From positions 1 to 64,000 of the forward strand of contig JAWPHD010000283.1 in the NCBI GenBank assembly GCA_037043455.1: a DNA stretch of 64,000 nucleotides. Reading direction: 5' to 3'. The notes beneath the pieces are model-generated. The model worked only from the letters and a program-made list of their open reading frames with translations, ran no database searches and was not told the origin of the DNA. The position numbers and the translations under genes were made by a program. The DNA is from Cyrtodaria siliqua. Lineage: Eukaryota; Mollusca; Bivalvia; Adapedonta; Hiatellidae. Positions 35,901 through 48,585 of the stretch are shown in pieces. Position 1 is the first letter of the stretch, and each line of letters begins with the position of its first letter.

Positions 35901-38900
35901 AGGGTGAGATGCCCCTATCGCACATGTAGCCTCGTCTCTGGCTACAAGTATGACCCTAGGGTGAGATGTCCCTATCACACATGTAGCCTCGTCTCTGGTT
36001 ACAAGTATGACCCTAGGGTGAGATGTCCCTATCCCACATGTAGCCTAGTCTCTGGTTACAAGTATGACCCTAGGGTGAGATGTCCCTATCTCACATGTAG
36101 CCTCGTCTCTGGTTACAGGTATGACCCTAGGGTGAGATGTCCCTATCTCACATGTAGCCTAGTCTCTGGTTACAAGTATGACCCAAGGGTGAGATGTCCC
36201 TATCTCACATGTAGCCTCGTCTCTGGTTACAAGTATGACCCTAGGGTGAGATGTCCCTATCCCACATGTAGCCTCGTCTCTGGTTACAAGTATGACACTA
36301 GGGTGAGATGTCCCTATCCCACATGTAGCCTCGTCTCTGGTTACAAGTATGAACCTAGGGTGAGATGTCCCTATCACACATGTAGCCTCGTCTCTGGTTA
36401 CAAGTATGACCCTAGGGTGAGATGTCCCTATCACACATGTAGCCTCGTCTCTGGTTACAAGTATGACCCTAGGGTGAGATGTCCCTATCTCACATGTAGC
36501 CTCGTCTCTGGTTACAAGTATGAACCTAGGGTGAGATGTCCCTATCTCACATGTAGCCTCGTCTCTGGTTACAAGTATGACCCTAGGGTGAGATGTCCCT
36601 ATCACACATGTAGCCTCGTCTCTGGTTACAAGTATGACCCTAGGGTGAGATGTCCCTATCACACATGTAGCCTCGTCTCTGGTTACAAGTATGACCCTAG
36701 GGTGAGATGTCCCTATCTCACATGTAGCCTAGTCTCTGGTTACAAGTATGACCCTAGGGTGAGATGTCCCTATCTCACATGTAGCCTAGTCTCTGGTTAC
36801 AAGTATGACCCTAGGGTGAGATGTCCCTATCCCACATGTAGCCTAGTCTCTGGTTACAAGTATGACCCTAGGGTGAGATGTCCCTATCCTACATGTAGCC
36901 TCGTCTCTGGTTACAAGTATGACCCTAGGGTGAGATGTCCCTATCTCACATGTAGCCTCGTCTCTGGTTACAAGTATGACCCTAGGGTGAGATGTCCCTA
37001 TCACACATGTAGCCTCGTCTCAGGTTACAAGTATGACCCTAGGGTGAGATGTCCCTATCTCACATGTAGCCTAGTCTCTGGTTACAAATATGACCCTAGG
37101 GTGAGATGTCCCTATCTCACATGTAGCCTCGTCTCTGGTTACAAGTATGACCCTAGGGTGAGATGTCCCTATCCCACATGTAGCCTCGTCTCTGGTTACA
37201 AGTATGAACCTAGGGTGAGATGTCCCTATCTCACATGTAGCCTCGTCTCTGGTTACAAGTATGACCCTAGGGTGAGATGTCCCTATCACACATGTAGCCT
37301 AGTCTCTGGTTACAAGTATGACCCTAGGGTGAGATGTCCCTATCACACATGTAGCCTCGTCTCTGGTTACAAGTATGACCCTAGGGTGAGATATCCCTAT
37401 CTCACATGTAGCCTCGTCTCTGGTTACAAGTATGACCCTAGGGTGAGATGTCCCTATCACACATGTAGCCTCGTCTCTGGTTACAAGTATGACCCTAGGG
37501 TGAGATGTCCCTATCTCACATGTAGCCTAGTCTCTGGTTACAAGTATGACCCTAGGGTGAGATGTCCCTATCCCACATGTAGCCTCGTCTCTGGTTACAA
37601 GTATGACCCTAGGGTGAGATGTCCCTATCTCACATGTAGCCTCGTCTCTGGTTACAAGTATGACCCTAGGGTGAGATGTCCCTATCTCACATGTAGCCTC
37701 GTCTCTGGTTACAAGTATGACCCTAGGGTGAGATGTCCCTATCCCACATTTAGCCTCGTCTCTGGTTACAAGTATGACCCTAGGGTGAGATGTCCCTATC
37801 TCACATGTAGCCTCGTATCTGGTTACAAGTATGACCCTAGGGTGAGATGTCCCTATCTCACATGTAGCCTCGTCTCTGGTTACAAGTATGACCCTAGGGT
37901 GAGATGTCCCTATCTCACATGTAGCCTCGTCTCTGGTTACAAGTATGACCCTAGGGTGAGATGTCCCTATCACACATGTAGCCTCGTCTCCGGTTACAAG
38001 TATGACCCTAGGGTGAGATGTCCCTATCACACATGTAGCCTCGTCTCCGGTTACAAGTATGACCCTAGGGTGAGATGTCCCTATCACACATGTAGCCTCG
38101 TCTCCGGTTACAAGTATGACCCTAGGGTTAGATGTCCCTATCTCACATGTAGCCTAGTCTCTGGTTACAAGTATGACCCTAGGGTGAGATGTCCCTATCT
38201 CACATGTAGCCTCGTCTCTGGTTACAAGTATGATCCTAGGGTGAGATGTCCCTATCACACATGTAGCCTCGTCTCTGGTTACAAGTATGACCCTAGGGTG
38301 AGATGTCCCTATCACACATGTAGCCTCGTCTCTGGTTACAAGTATGACCCTAGGGTGAGATGTCCCTATCTCACATGTAGCCTAGTCTCTGGTTACAAGT
38401 ATGACCCTAGGGTGAGATGTCCCTATCTCACATGTAGCCTCGTCTCTGGTTACAAGTATGACCCTAGGGTGAGATGTCCCTATCTCACATGTAGCCTCGT
38501 CTCTGGTTACAAGTATGACCATAGGGTGAGATGTCCCTATCACACATGTAGCCTCGTCTCTGGTTACAAGTATGACCCTAGGGTGAGATGTCCCTATCTC
38601 ACATGTACCCTAGTCTCTGGTTACAAGTATGACCCTAGGGTGAGATGCCCCTATCCCACATGTAGCCTCGTCTCTGGCTACAAGTATGACCCTAGGGTGA
38701 GATGTCCCTATCACACATGTAGCCTCGTCTCTGGTTACAAGTATGACCCTAGGGTGAGATGTCCCTATCCCACATGTAGCCTAGTCTCTGGTTACAAGTA
38801 TGACCCTAGGGTGAGATGTCCCTATCTCACATGTAGCCTCGTCTCTGGTTACAAGTATGACCCTAGGGTGAGATGTCCCTATCTCACAGGTAGCCTAGTC

Positions 38901-41900
38901 TCTGGTTACAAGTATGACCCTAGGGTGAGATGTCCCTATCTCACATGTAGCCTCGTCTCTGGTTACAAGTATGACCCTAGGGTGAGATGTCCCTATCTCA
39001 CATGTAGCCTCGTCTCTGGTTACAAGTATGACCCTAGGGTGAGATGTCCCTATCCCACATGTAGCCTCGTCTCTGGTTACAAGTATGACCCTAGGGTGAG
39101 ATGTCCCTATCTCACATGTAGCCTCGTCTCTGGTTACAAGTATGAACCTAGGGTGAGATGTCCCTATCACACATGTAGCCTCGTCTCTGGTTACAAGTAT
39201 GACCCTAGGGTGAGATGTCCCTATCTCACATGTAGCCTCGTCTCTGGTTACAAGTATGAACCTAGGGTGAGATGTCCCTATCTCACATGTAGCCTCGTCT
39301 CTGGTTACAAGTATGACCCTAGGGTGAGATGTCCCTATCACACGTGTAGCCTCGTCTCTGGTTACAAGTATGACCCTAGGGTGAGATGTCCCTATCACAC
39401 ATGTAGCCTCGTCTCTGGTTACAAGTATGACCCTAGGGTGAGATGTCCCTATCTCACATGTAGCCTAGTCTCTGGTTACAAGTATGACCCTAGGGTGAGA
39501 TGTCCCTATCCCACATGTAGCTTCGTCTCTGGTTACAAGTATGACCCTAGGGTGAGATGTCCCTATCTCACATGTAGACTCGTCTCTGGTTACAAGTATG
39601 ACCATAGGGTGAGATGTCCCTATCACACGTGTAGCCTCGTCTCTGGTTACAAGTATGACCCTAGGGTGAGATGTCCCTATCTCACATGTAGCCTAGTCTC
39701 TGGTTACAAGTATGACCCTAGGGTGAGATGTCCCTATCCCACATGTAGCCTCGTCTCTGGTTACAAGTATGACCCTAGGGTGAGATGTCCCTATCACATG
39801 TAGCCTCGTCTCTGGTTACAAGTATGAACCTAGGGTGAGATGTCACCTATCTCACATGTAGCCTCGTCTCTGGTTACAAGTATGACCCTAGGGTGAGATG
39901 TCCCTATCTCACATGTAGCCTCGTCTCTGGTTACAAGTATGACCCTAGGGTGAGATGTCCCTATCCCACATGTAGCCTCGTCTCTGGTTACAAGTATGAC
40001 CCTAGGGTGAGATGTCGCTATCTCACATGTAGCCTCGTCTCTTGTTACAAGTGTGACCCTAGGGTGAGATGTCCCTATCTCACATGTAGCCTAGTCTCTG
40101 GTTACAAGTATGACCCTAGGGTGAGATGTCCCTATCCCACATGTAGCCTCGTCTCTGGTTACAAGTATGAATCTAGGATGAGATGTCCCTATCTCACATG
40201 TAGCTTCGTCTCTGGTTACAAGTATGACCCTAGGGTGATATGTCCCTATATCACAGGTAGCCTAGTCTCTGGTTACAAGTACGACCCTAGGGTGAGATGT
40301 CCCTATCTCACATGTAGCCTCGTCTCTGGTTACAAGTATGAACCTAGGGTGAGATGTCACCTATCTCACATGTAGCCTCGTCTCTGGTTACAAGTATGAC
40401 CCTAGGGTGAGATGTCCCTATCTCACATGTAGCCTCGTCTCTGGTTACAAGTATGACCCTAGGGTGAGATGTCCCTATCCCACATGTAGCCTCGTCTCTG
40501 GTTACAAGTATGACCCTAGGGTGAGATGTCCCTATCTCACATGTAGCCTCGTCTCTGGTTACAAGTATGACCATAGGGTGAGATGTCCCTATCACACATG
40601 TAGCCTCGTCTCTGGTTACAAGTATGACCCTAGGGTGAGATGTCCCTATCTCACATGTAGCCTAGTCTCTGGTTACAAGTATGACCCTAGGGTGAGATGC
40701 CCCTATGCCACATGTAGCCTCGTCTCTGGTTACAAGTATGACCCTAGGGTGAGATGTCCCTATCCCACATGTAGCCTCGTCTCTGGTTACAAGTATGACC
40801 CTAGGGTGAGATGCCCCTATGCCACATGTAGCCTCGTCTCTGGTTAGAAGTATGACCCTAGGGTGAGATGTCCCTATCCCACATGTAGCCTCGTCTCTGG
40901 TTACAAGTATGACCCTAGGGTGAGATGTCCTTATCTCACATGTAGCCTCGTCTCTGGTTACAAGTATGATCCTAGGGTGAGATGTCCCTATCACACATGT
41001 AGCCTCGTCTCTGGTTACAAGTATGACCCTAGGGTGAGATGTCCCTATCACACATGTAGCCTCGTCTCTGGTTACAAGTATGACCCTAGGGTGAGATGTC
41101 CCTATCTCACATGTAGCCTAGTCTCTGGTTACAAGTATGACCCTAGGGTGAGATGTCCCTATCCCACATGTAGCCTCGTCTCTGGTTACAAGTATGACCC
41201 TAGGGTGAGATGTCCCTATCTCACATGTAGCCTCGTCTCTGGTTACAAGTATGACCATAGGGTGAGATGTCCCTATCACACATGTAGCCTCGTCTCTGGT
41301 TACAAGTATGACCCTAGGGTGAGATGTCCCTATCTCACATGTAGCCTAGTCTCTGGTTACAAGTATGACCCTAGGGTGAGATGCCCCTATGCCACATGTA
41401 GCCTCGTCTCTGGTTACAAGTATGACCCTAGGGTGAGATGTCCCTATCCCACATGTAGCCTCGTCTCTGGTTACAAGTATGACCCTAGGGTGAGATGTCC
41501 CTATCCCACATGTAGCCTCGTCTCTGGTTACAAGTATGACCCTAGGGTGAGATGTCCCTATCTCACATGTAGCCTAGTCTCTGGTTACAAGTATGACCCT
41601 AGGGTGAGATGCCCCTATCCCACATGTAGCCTCGTGTCTGGTTACAAGTATGACCATAGGGTGAGATGTCCCTATCACACTTGTAGCCTCGTCTCTGGTT
41701 ACAAGTATGACCCTAGGGTGAGATGTCCCTATCTCACATGTAGCCTAGTCTCTGGTTACAAGTATGACCCTAGGGTGAGATGTCCCTATCCCACATGTAG
41801 CCTCGTCTCTGGTTACAAGTATGACCCTAGGGTGAGATGTCCCTATCCCACATGTAGCCTCGTCTCTGGTTACAAGTATGACCCTAGGGTGAGATGTCCC

Positions 41901-43319
41901 TATCCCACATGTAGCCTAGTTTCTGGTTACAAGTATGACCCTAGGGTGAGATGTCCCTATCTCACATGTAGCTTCGTCTCTGGTTACAAGTATGACCCTA
42001 GGGTGATATGTCCCTATATCACAGGTAGCCTAGTCTCTGGTTACAAGTACGACCCTAGGGTGAGATGTCCCTATCTCACATGTAGCCTCGTCTCTGGTTA
42101 CAAGTATGAACCTAGGGTGAGATGTCACCTATCTCACATGTAGCCTCGTCTCTGGTTACAAGTATGACCCTAGGGTGAGATGTCCCTATCTCACATGTAG
42201 CCTCGTCTCTGGTTACAAGTATGACCCTAGGGTGAGATGTCCCTATCCCACATGTAGCCTCGTCTCTGGTTACAAGTATGACCCTAGGGTGAGATGTCGC
42301 TATCTCACATGTAGCCTCGTCTCTTGTTACAAGTGTGACCCTAGGGTGAGATGTCCCTATCTCACATGTAGCCTAGTCTCTGGTTACAAGTATGACCCTA
42401 GGGTGAGATGTCCCTATCCCACATGTAGCCTCGTCTCTGGTTACAAGTATGAATCTAGGATGAGATGTCCCTATCTCACATGTAGCCTCGTCTCTGGTTA
42501 CAAGTATGAACCTAGGGTGAGATGTCGCTCTCTCACATGTAGCCTCGTCTCTGGTTACAAGTATGAACCTAGGGTGAGATGTCCCTATCCCACATGTAGC
42601 CTCGTCTCTGGTTACAAGTATGACCCTAGGGTGAGATGTCCCTATCTCACATGTAGCCTCGTCTCTGGTTACAAGTATGACCCTAGGGTGAGATGTCCCT
42701 ATCTCACATGTAGCCTAGTCTCTGGTTACAAGTATGAACCTAGGGTGAGATGTCCCTATCTAACATGTAGCCTCGTCTCTGGTTACAAGTATGACCCTAG
42801 GGTGAGATGTCCCTATCTCACATGTAGCCTCGTCTCTGGTTACAAATATGACCCTAGGGTGAGATGTCCCTATCCCACATGTAGCCTAGTCTCTGGTTAC
42901 AAGTATGACCCTAGGGTGAGATGTCCCTATCCCACATGTAGCCTCGTCTCTGGTTACAAGTATGACCCTAGGGTGAGATGTCCCTATCTCACATGTAGCC
43001 TCGTCTCTGGTTACAAGTATGACCCTAGGGTGAGATGTCCCTATCTCACATGTAGCCTAGTCTCTGGTTACAAGTATGACCCTAGGGTGAGATGTCCCTA
43101 TCTCACATGTAGCCTAGTCTCTGGTTACAAGTATGACCCTAGGGTGAGATGTCCCTATCTCACATGTAACCTCGTCTCTGGTTACAAGTATGACCCTAGA
43201 GTGAGATGTCCCTATCTCACATGTAGCCTCGTCTCTGGTTACAAGTATGACCCTAGGGTGAGATGTCCCTTTCACACATGTATCCTCGTCTCTGGTTACA
43301 AGTATGACCCTAGGGTGAG
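23975..43319. repeat. giant 57-bp satellite array, first block
   Basis: Monomers of exactly 57 bp run GTGAGATGTCCCTATCTCAC, ATGTAGCCTCGTCTCTGG, TTACAAGTATGACCCTAGG. GTGAGAT and ATCTCAC form a 7-bp hairpin and ACCCTAGGGT is a palindrome at the joint. The monomer is 49% GC, far above its flanks. Main variants are ATC(T/A/C)CAC, CCT(C/A)GTC and GA(C/A)CCTAGG. One frame is stop-free from 23991 to 39803, giving a 19-residue repeat (CPYLTCSLVSGYKYDPRVR), but every monomer begins it with GTG and not ATG. The first length changes are at about 39795 and 39841 (GATGTCACC). Read as satellite DNA. Confidence 0.95.
32370..36245. repeat. 1,938-bp higher-order tandem duplication inside the array
   Basis: The variant order from about 32270 to 34200 is repeated at an offset of 1,938 bases (34 monomers): for example the GTGATATG monomers at 32371 and 34309, GACCCTGGGG at 32761 and 34699, and TGTAGACTCG at 33304 and 35242. 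A few differences separate the copies (TCACTATC at 33631 against TCCCTATC at 35569), so the event is recent relative to monomer divergence. Other offsets seen are 1,368, 1,425, 2,508 and 4,560 bases, all multiples of 57. Confidence 0.85.
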
Positions 43320-44344
43320 ATGTCTCAAAAATGTCACGGGTAGAGCGTACTGGTCGTATATAGCTCTTGTATCGGTTACACCCAAAATCTATTGTTCGAG
43401 TTGAAACAATTTCACAATATTCATGATCTATTCATGTAACACGTAAAAGCGTGCACATTTTAAGTGGCCGCCAGAGAGGCCGTGTCATAAGTTTAGTTTT
43501 GTGCTAATGCATGTAAACGTATAGGTATATTTTCCTTAAACGGCAAAATTGTATAATGGGCCTCTCGTGTAGAGTCAATACTGTAGATTTAGCCACGTTT
43601 GTCACGGACTGAACGGGGGAAATAATGATTTGGGCGTAATGTTTGCTATAAAACCCATTGTCTTCTAGCTTTCGCCGGGATCATCGATAGTACTTTGTTG
43701 GAACAGAGATTTGACGGCAAAATTCATAGGCAACATGTGCCTAAGCCATCCAGGATATAAGCCATCCAGGATATAAGCCATCCAGGGTTGGAGTAAGCCA
43801 TCTAGGTTTGGATATCCAGGAGTGGAGCTAAGCTTCCACGACTAACGTTACAAGCGGTGGAGACGGTCCCCGTACCTGCGCAGCCAGGTTTTACTAACGA
43901 CAACCCCCGGGACACAAGGTGGGCCCGTTACCAGTCCTCACTGGAGGAATATCATTCACAATCTCAGTGGAGATTAACTATCATTGCTTCGCGTCATCAA
44001 CCCTTACAGAAGGCATTTGATGACAATCATCCATTGAATTCGCGCATCATCATCTTCATGAGCTCTCGCGCATCACAGTTATCGCGCTAGACCAACATTG
44101 TTATAGCTTTAACAACACTTTAGTGTTTTAGACATTCAGTATTTATAACAACACTAAGAACGTCTTAAACTTTCAGGAGAACATTCTTTTCATAGTTCAT
44201 TTGTGTATTCGCTTGTTTTTTTTAGATAATTGTATATATATTAAACATATTTTAAAAGTTGCATTAAACTTATGTAAAAGCATTCACCGTCATTGATTCT
44301 TTCCTGAGTTAGCCCAACCACTAAGGTCATCCTGTGACAATGTC
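43320..44344 (+). mobile_element. LTR-like island (solo LTR candidate), copy 1
   Basis: The island interrupts the array and is flanked on both sides by ATGTC (43320-43324 and 44340-44344), which fits a 5-bp target duplication. Inside, TGTCACGGG near the left and TGTGACA at the right form the TG...CA ends with short inverted repeats usual for an LTR; seven bases (TCAAAAA) lie outside the TGTCAC end. TATAAAA at 43647-43653 and ATTAAA at 44240 fit promoter and polyadenylation signals of an LTR. AAGCCATCCAGGATAT repeats three to four times at 43744-43800. A 77-codon frame at 43857-44090 is not recognised. No internal retroelement genes are present. Confidence 0.55.
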
Positions 44345-45536
44345 CCTATCTCACATGTAGCCTAGTCTCTGGTTACAAGTATGACCCTAGGGTGAGATGT
44401 CCCTATCTCACATGTAGCCTCGTCTCTGGTTACAAGTATGACCCTAGGGTGAGATGTCCCTATCCCACATGTAGCCTCGTCTCTGGTTACAAGTATGACC
44501 CTAGGGTGAGATGTCGCTATCTCACATGTAGCCTCGTCTCTTGTTACAAGTGTGACCCTAGGGTGAGATGTCCCTATCTCACATGTAGCCTAGTCTCTGG
44601 TTACAAGTATGACCCTAGGGTGAGATGTCCCTATCCCACATGTAGCCTCGTCTCTGGTTACAAGTATGAATCTAGGATGAGATGTCCCTATCTCACATGT
44701 AGCCTCGTCTCTGGTTACAAGTATGAACCTAGGGTGAGATGTCGCTCTCTCACATGTAGCCTCGTCTCTGGTTACAAGTATGAACCTAGGGTGAGATGTC
44801 CCTATCCCACATGTAGCCTCGTCTCTGGTTACAAGTATGACCCTAGGGTGAGATGTCCCTATCTCACATGTAGCCTCGTCTCTGGTTACAAGTATGACCC
44901 TAGGGTGAGATGTCCCTATCTCACATGTAGCCTAGTCTCTGGTTACAAGTATGAACCTAGGGTGAGATGTCCCTATCTAACATGTAGCCTCGTCTCTGGT
45001 TACAAGTATGACCCTAGGGTGAGATGTCCCTATCTCACATGTAGCCTCGTCTCTGGTTACAAATATGACCCTAGGGTGAGATGTCCCTATCCCACATGTA
45101 GCCTAGTCTCTGGTTACAAGTATGACCCTAGGGTGAGATGTCCCTATCCCACATGTAGCCTCGTCTCTGGTTACAAGTATGACCCTAGGGTGAGATGTCC
45201 CTATCTCACATGTAGCCTCGTCTCTGGTTACAAGTATGACCCTAGGGTGAGATGTCCCTATCTCACATGTAGCCTAGTCTCTGGTTACAAGTATGACCCT
45301 AGGGTGAGATGTCCCTATCTCACATGTAGCCTAGTCTCTGGTTACAAGTATGACCCTAGGGTGAGATGTCCCTATCTCACATGTAACCTCGTCTCTGGTT
45401 ACAAGTATGACCCTAGAGTGAGATGTCCCTATCTCACATGTAGCCTCGTCTCTGGTTACAAGTATGACCCTAGGGTGAGATGTCCCTTTCACACATGTAT
45501 CCTCGTCTCTGGTTACAAGTATGACCCTAGGGTGAG
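44345..45536. repeat. 57-bp array block between the two islands (21 monomers)
   Basis: About 21 monomers lie between the islands. From 44392 the block matches 42175-43319 monomer for monomer, including rare variants such as CTCTTGTTACAAGTGTG, GAATCTAGGATG and CTATCTAACATG. It is therefore the left flank of island 1 copied together with the island. Confidence 0.92.
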
Positions 45537-46561
45537 ATGTCTCAAAAATGTCACGGGTAGAGCGTACTGGTCGTATATAGCTCTTGTATCGGTTACACCC
45601 AAAATCTATTGTTCGAGTTGAAACAATTTCACAATATTCATGATCTATTCATGTAACACGTAAAAGCGTGCACATTTTAAGTGGCCGCCAGAGAGGCCGT
45701 GTCATAAGTTTAGTTTTGTGCTAATGCATGTAAACGTATAGGTATATTTTCCTTAAACGGCAAAATTGTATAATGGGCCTCTCGTGTAGAGTCAATACTG
45801 TAGATTTAGCCACGTTTGTCACGGACTGAACGGGGGAAATAATGATTTGGGCGTAATGTTTGCTATAAAACCCATTGTCTTCTAGCTTTCGCCGGGATCA
45901 TCGATAGTACTTTGTTGGAACAGAGATTGGACGGCAAAATTCATAGGCAACATGTGCCTAAGCCATCCAGGATATAAGCCATCCAGGATATAAGCCATCC
46001 AGGGTTGGAGTAAGCCATCTAGGTTTGGATATCCAGGAGTGGAGCTAAGCTTCCACGACTAACGTTACAAGCGGTGGAGACGGTCCCCGTACCTGCGCAG
46101 CCAGGTTTTACTAACGACAACCCCCGGGACACAAGGTGGGCCCGTTACCAGTCCTCACTGGAGGAATATCATTCACAATCTCAGTGGAGATTAACTATCA
46201 TTGCTTCGCGTCATCAACCCTTACAGAAGGCATTTGATGACAATCATCCATTGAATTCGCGCATCATCATCTTCATGAGCTCTCGCGCATCACAGTTATC
46301 GCGCTAGACCAACATTGTTATAGCTTTAACAACACTTTAGTGTTTTAGACATTCAGTATTTATAACAACACTAAGAACGTCTTAAACTTTCAGGAGAACA
46401 TTCTTTTCATAGTTCATTTGTGTATTCGCTTGTTTTTTTAGATAATTGTATATATATTAAACATATTTTAAAAGTTGCATTAAACTTATGTAAAAGCATT
46501 CACCGTCATTGATTCTTTCCTGAGTTAGCCCAACCACTAAGGTCATCCTGTGACAATGTCC
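45537..46561 (+). mobile_element. LTR-like island, copy 2 (segmental duplicate)
   Basis: It is identical to copy 1 at an offset of 2,217 bases except for one substitution (GAGATTTGACGG against GAGATTGGACGG near 45925) and one T fewer in a run of T near 46433. The adjoining monomers are duplicated too, so the copy arose by unequal exchange of a 2.2-kb block, not by a second insertion. Confidence 0.9.
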
Positions 46562-47605
46562 CTATCTCACATGTAGCCTAGTCTCTGGTTACAAGTATGA
46601 CCCTAGGGTGAGATGTCCCTATCTCACATGTAGCCTCGTCTCTGGTTACAAGTATGACCCTAGGGTGAGATGTCCCTATCCCACATGTAGCCTAATCTCT
46701 GGTTACAAGTATGACCCTAGGGTGAGATGTCCCTATCCCACATGTAGCCTCGTCTCTGGTTACAAGTATGACCCTAGGGTGAGATGTCCCTATCCCACAT
46801 GTAGCCTAGTCTCTGGTTACAAGTATGACCCTAGGGTGAGATGTCCCTATCTCACATGTAGCCTCGTCTCTGGTTACAAGTATGACCCTAGGGTGAGATG
46901 TCCCTATCTCACATGTAGCCTCGTCTCTGGTTACAAGTATGACCCTAGGGTGAGATGTCCCTATCTCACATGTAGCCTCGTCTCTGGTTACAAGTATGAC
47001 CCTAGGGTGAGATGTCCCTATCTCACAGGTAGCCTAGTCTCTGGTTACAAGTATGACCCTAGGGTGAGATGTCCCTATCTCACATGTAGCCTCGTCTCTG
47101 GTTACAAGTATGACCCTAGGGTGAGATGTCCCTATCTCTCAGGTAGCCTAGTCTCTGGTTACAAGTATGACCCTAGGGTGAGATGTCCCTATCTCACATG
47201 TAGCCTAGTCTCTGGTTACAAGTATGACCCTAGGGTGAGATGTCCCTATCTCACATGTAGCCTCGTCTCTGGTTACAAGTATGAACCTAGGGTGAGATGT
47301 CCCTATCTTACATGTAGCCTCGTCTCCGGTTACAAGTATGACCCTAGGGTGAGATGTCCCTATCCCACATGTAGCCTCGTCTCTGGTTACAAGTATGACC
47401 CTAGGGTGAGATGTCCCTATCCCACATGTAGCCTCGTCTCTGGTTACAAGTATGACCCTAGGGTGAGATGTCCCTATCCCACATGTAGCCTCGTCTCTGG
47501 TTACAAGTATGACCCTAGGGTGAGATGTCCCTATCCCACATGTAGCCTCGTCTCTGGTTACAAGTATGACCCTAGGGAGAGATGTCCCTATCCCACATGT
47601 ATACT
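46562..47605. repeat. 57-bp array, last block
   Basis: About 18 monomers with the same variants as the main block. The array ends inside a monomer at about 47600 (CCCACATGTATACTCATGAT), where AT-rich sequence resumes. The open frames on both strands here only read monomers. Confidence 0.94.
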
Positions 47606-48254
47606 CATGATGGATTCTTCTTATATACCCACTTAGTAAAATGTAAACTCTGGAGAAATAAATACAATTCGGAGCATGTGACATGAATCGAAAATAGCTA
47701 ATTATTTGTTCCTTTTAAATAAATATATTTAACAGTATGAGGCGACGTTACTGCTAAAACAGCTTGATATACTGTTAGAATTAAAATTAGAATAAATGTT
47801 TAGAGCTTTTTGTGACGTGAACAAAGTAGAAACATGAACCACTTTCTGTTTATATAGCCTACGTTTAGATAGGAAGTTTACATAGTATTAAAACGTATAT
47901 CCTCATTTTCGTCATATAAGTAGTGAAGAGAGCATGTTCAAAGTGCTTTCTAATAAAATAATGAATCAAAAATATAATGGCAAATTATGTTTATTATGTT
48001 TATTAAAATAGCAAGTTACTCACACATTAGGTAATTTGTTTTGCAATTCAACAATTAATGTAAATACTATATTTCTCGTTTAACAACTTGTCATCAAACC
48101 TAATTTGTTTGACTTTAAAGTAGAATACCGCTTAAGCTAGTGCTAGGGTGCATGAGAGGTGTTTTAAATGTATTACCTCTCACAACAGACTGCATTAAAC
48201 CAAGTCTGCCACTTTTCTCTCTTGTTTGTGTTTGTTGTTTCGTTTCGTTTCGTT

Positions 48255-48255
<1 letters not shown>
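47606..48255. other. AT-rich flank after the array, nothing recognised
   Basis: No exon, no repeat unit. The 145-codon - strand frame at 48115-48552 crosses the GA microsatellite and is chance. Confidence 0.5.

Positions 48256-48298
<43 letters not shown>
48256..48298. repeat. (GA)n microsatellite
   Basis: About 21 uninterrupted AG dinucleotides, preceded by four TTTCG units (CGTTTCGTTTCGTTT). Confidence 0.97.
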
Positions 48299-48302
<4 letters not shown>

Positions 48303-48585
48303 ATATAAGTTGGTTTACCCGTACACAATATAAATCAATTTCACTACCAATTAAAAAATACACATTTGAGTGTGTGGCTATATGTACACTCTTTGTATAT
48401 ATTAATGATGCCAATATAATTAAATCAATTGAATAGTATTTATATAATATCGACAGTCTGCATTTATTGTGCACATACAATAATAAATGCAAAATCGGGT
48501 GTATTACAAGTGTGCACGAACGCAAGTTTAATCTAGATCTCCATTCATGCATGTTAAGTAGTCAATAGAACATGACTAATATATA

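Noticed and set aside
24303..39398. Series of - strand frames of 70-186 codons (IGTSHPRVILVTRDEATCE repeats)
   Set aside because: They are the other strand of the same satellite; each ends where a monomer carries CTAGTC, which gives TAG on the - strand.
23991..39803. A giant 5,270-residue cysteine-containing repeat protein
   Set aside because: No ATG opens the frame, variation is mostly amino-acid changing, no signal peptide or other domain flanks it, and a 57-bp stop-free unit gives such a frame automatically.
43857..44090. 77-codon frame in the LTR-like island, present in both copies
   Set aside because: No recognisable gag, protease or other domain; identity of the copies reflects recent duplication and not selection.
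43320..46561. A retroelement with two LTRs and satellite as its internal region
   Set aside because: The satellite continues on both outer sides and the inner block copies the left flank of island 1, so segmental duplication explains it more simply.
23975..47605. CRISPR-like array
   Set aside because: Monomers follow each other directly with no unique spacers, the unit is 57 bp, and the context is animal genomic DNA.
48115..48552. 145-codon - strand frame with LSLSLS run
   Set aside because: Crosses the GA microsatellite and has no domain or splice support.
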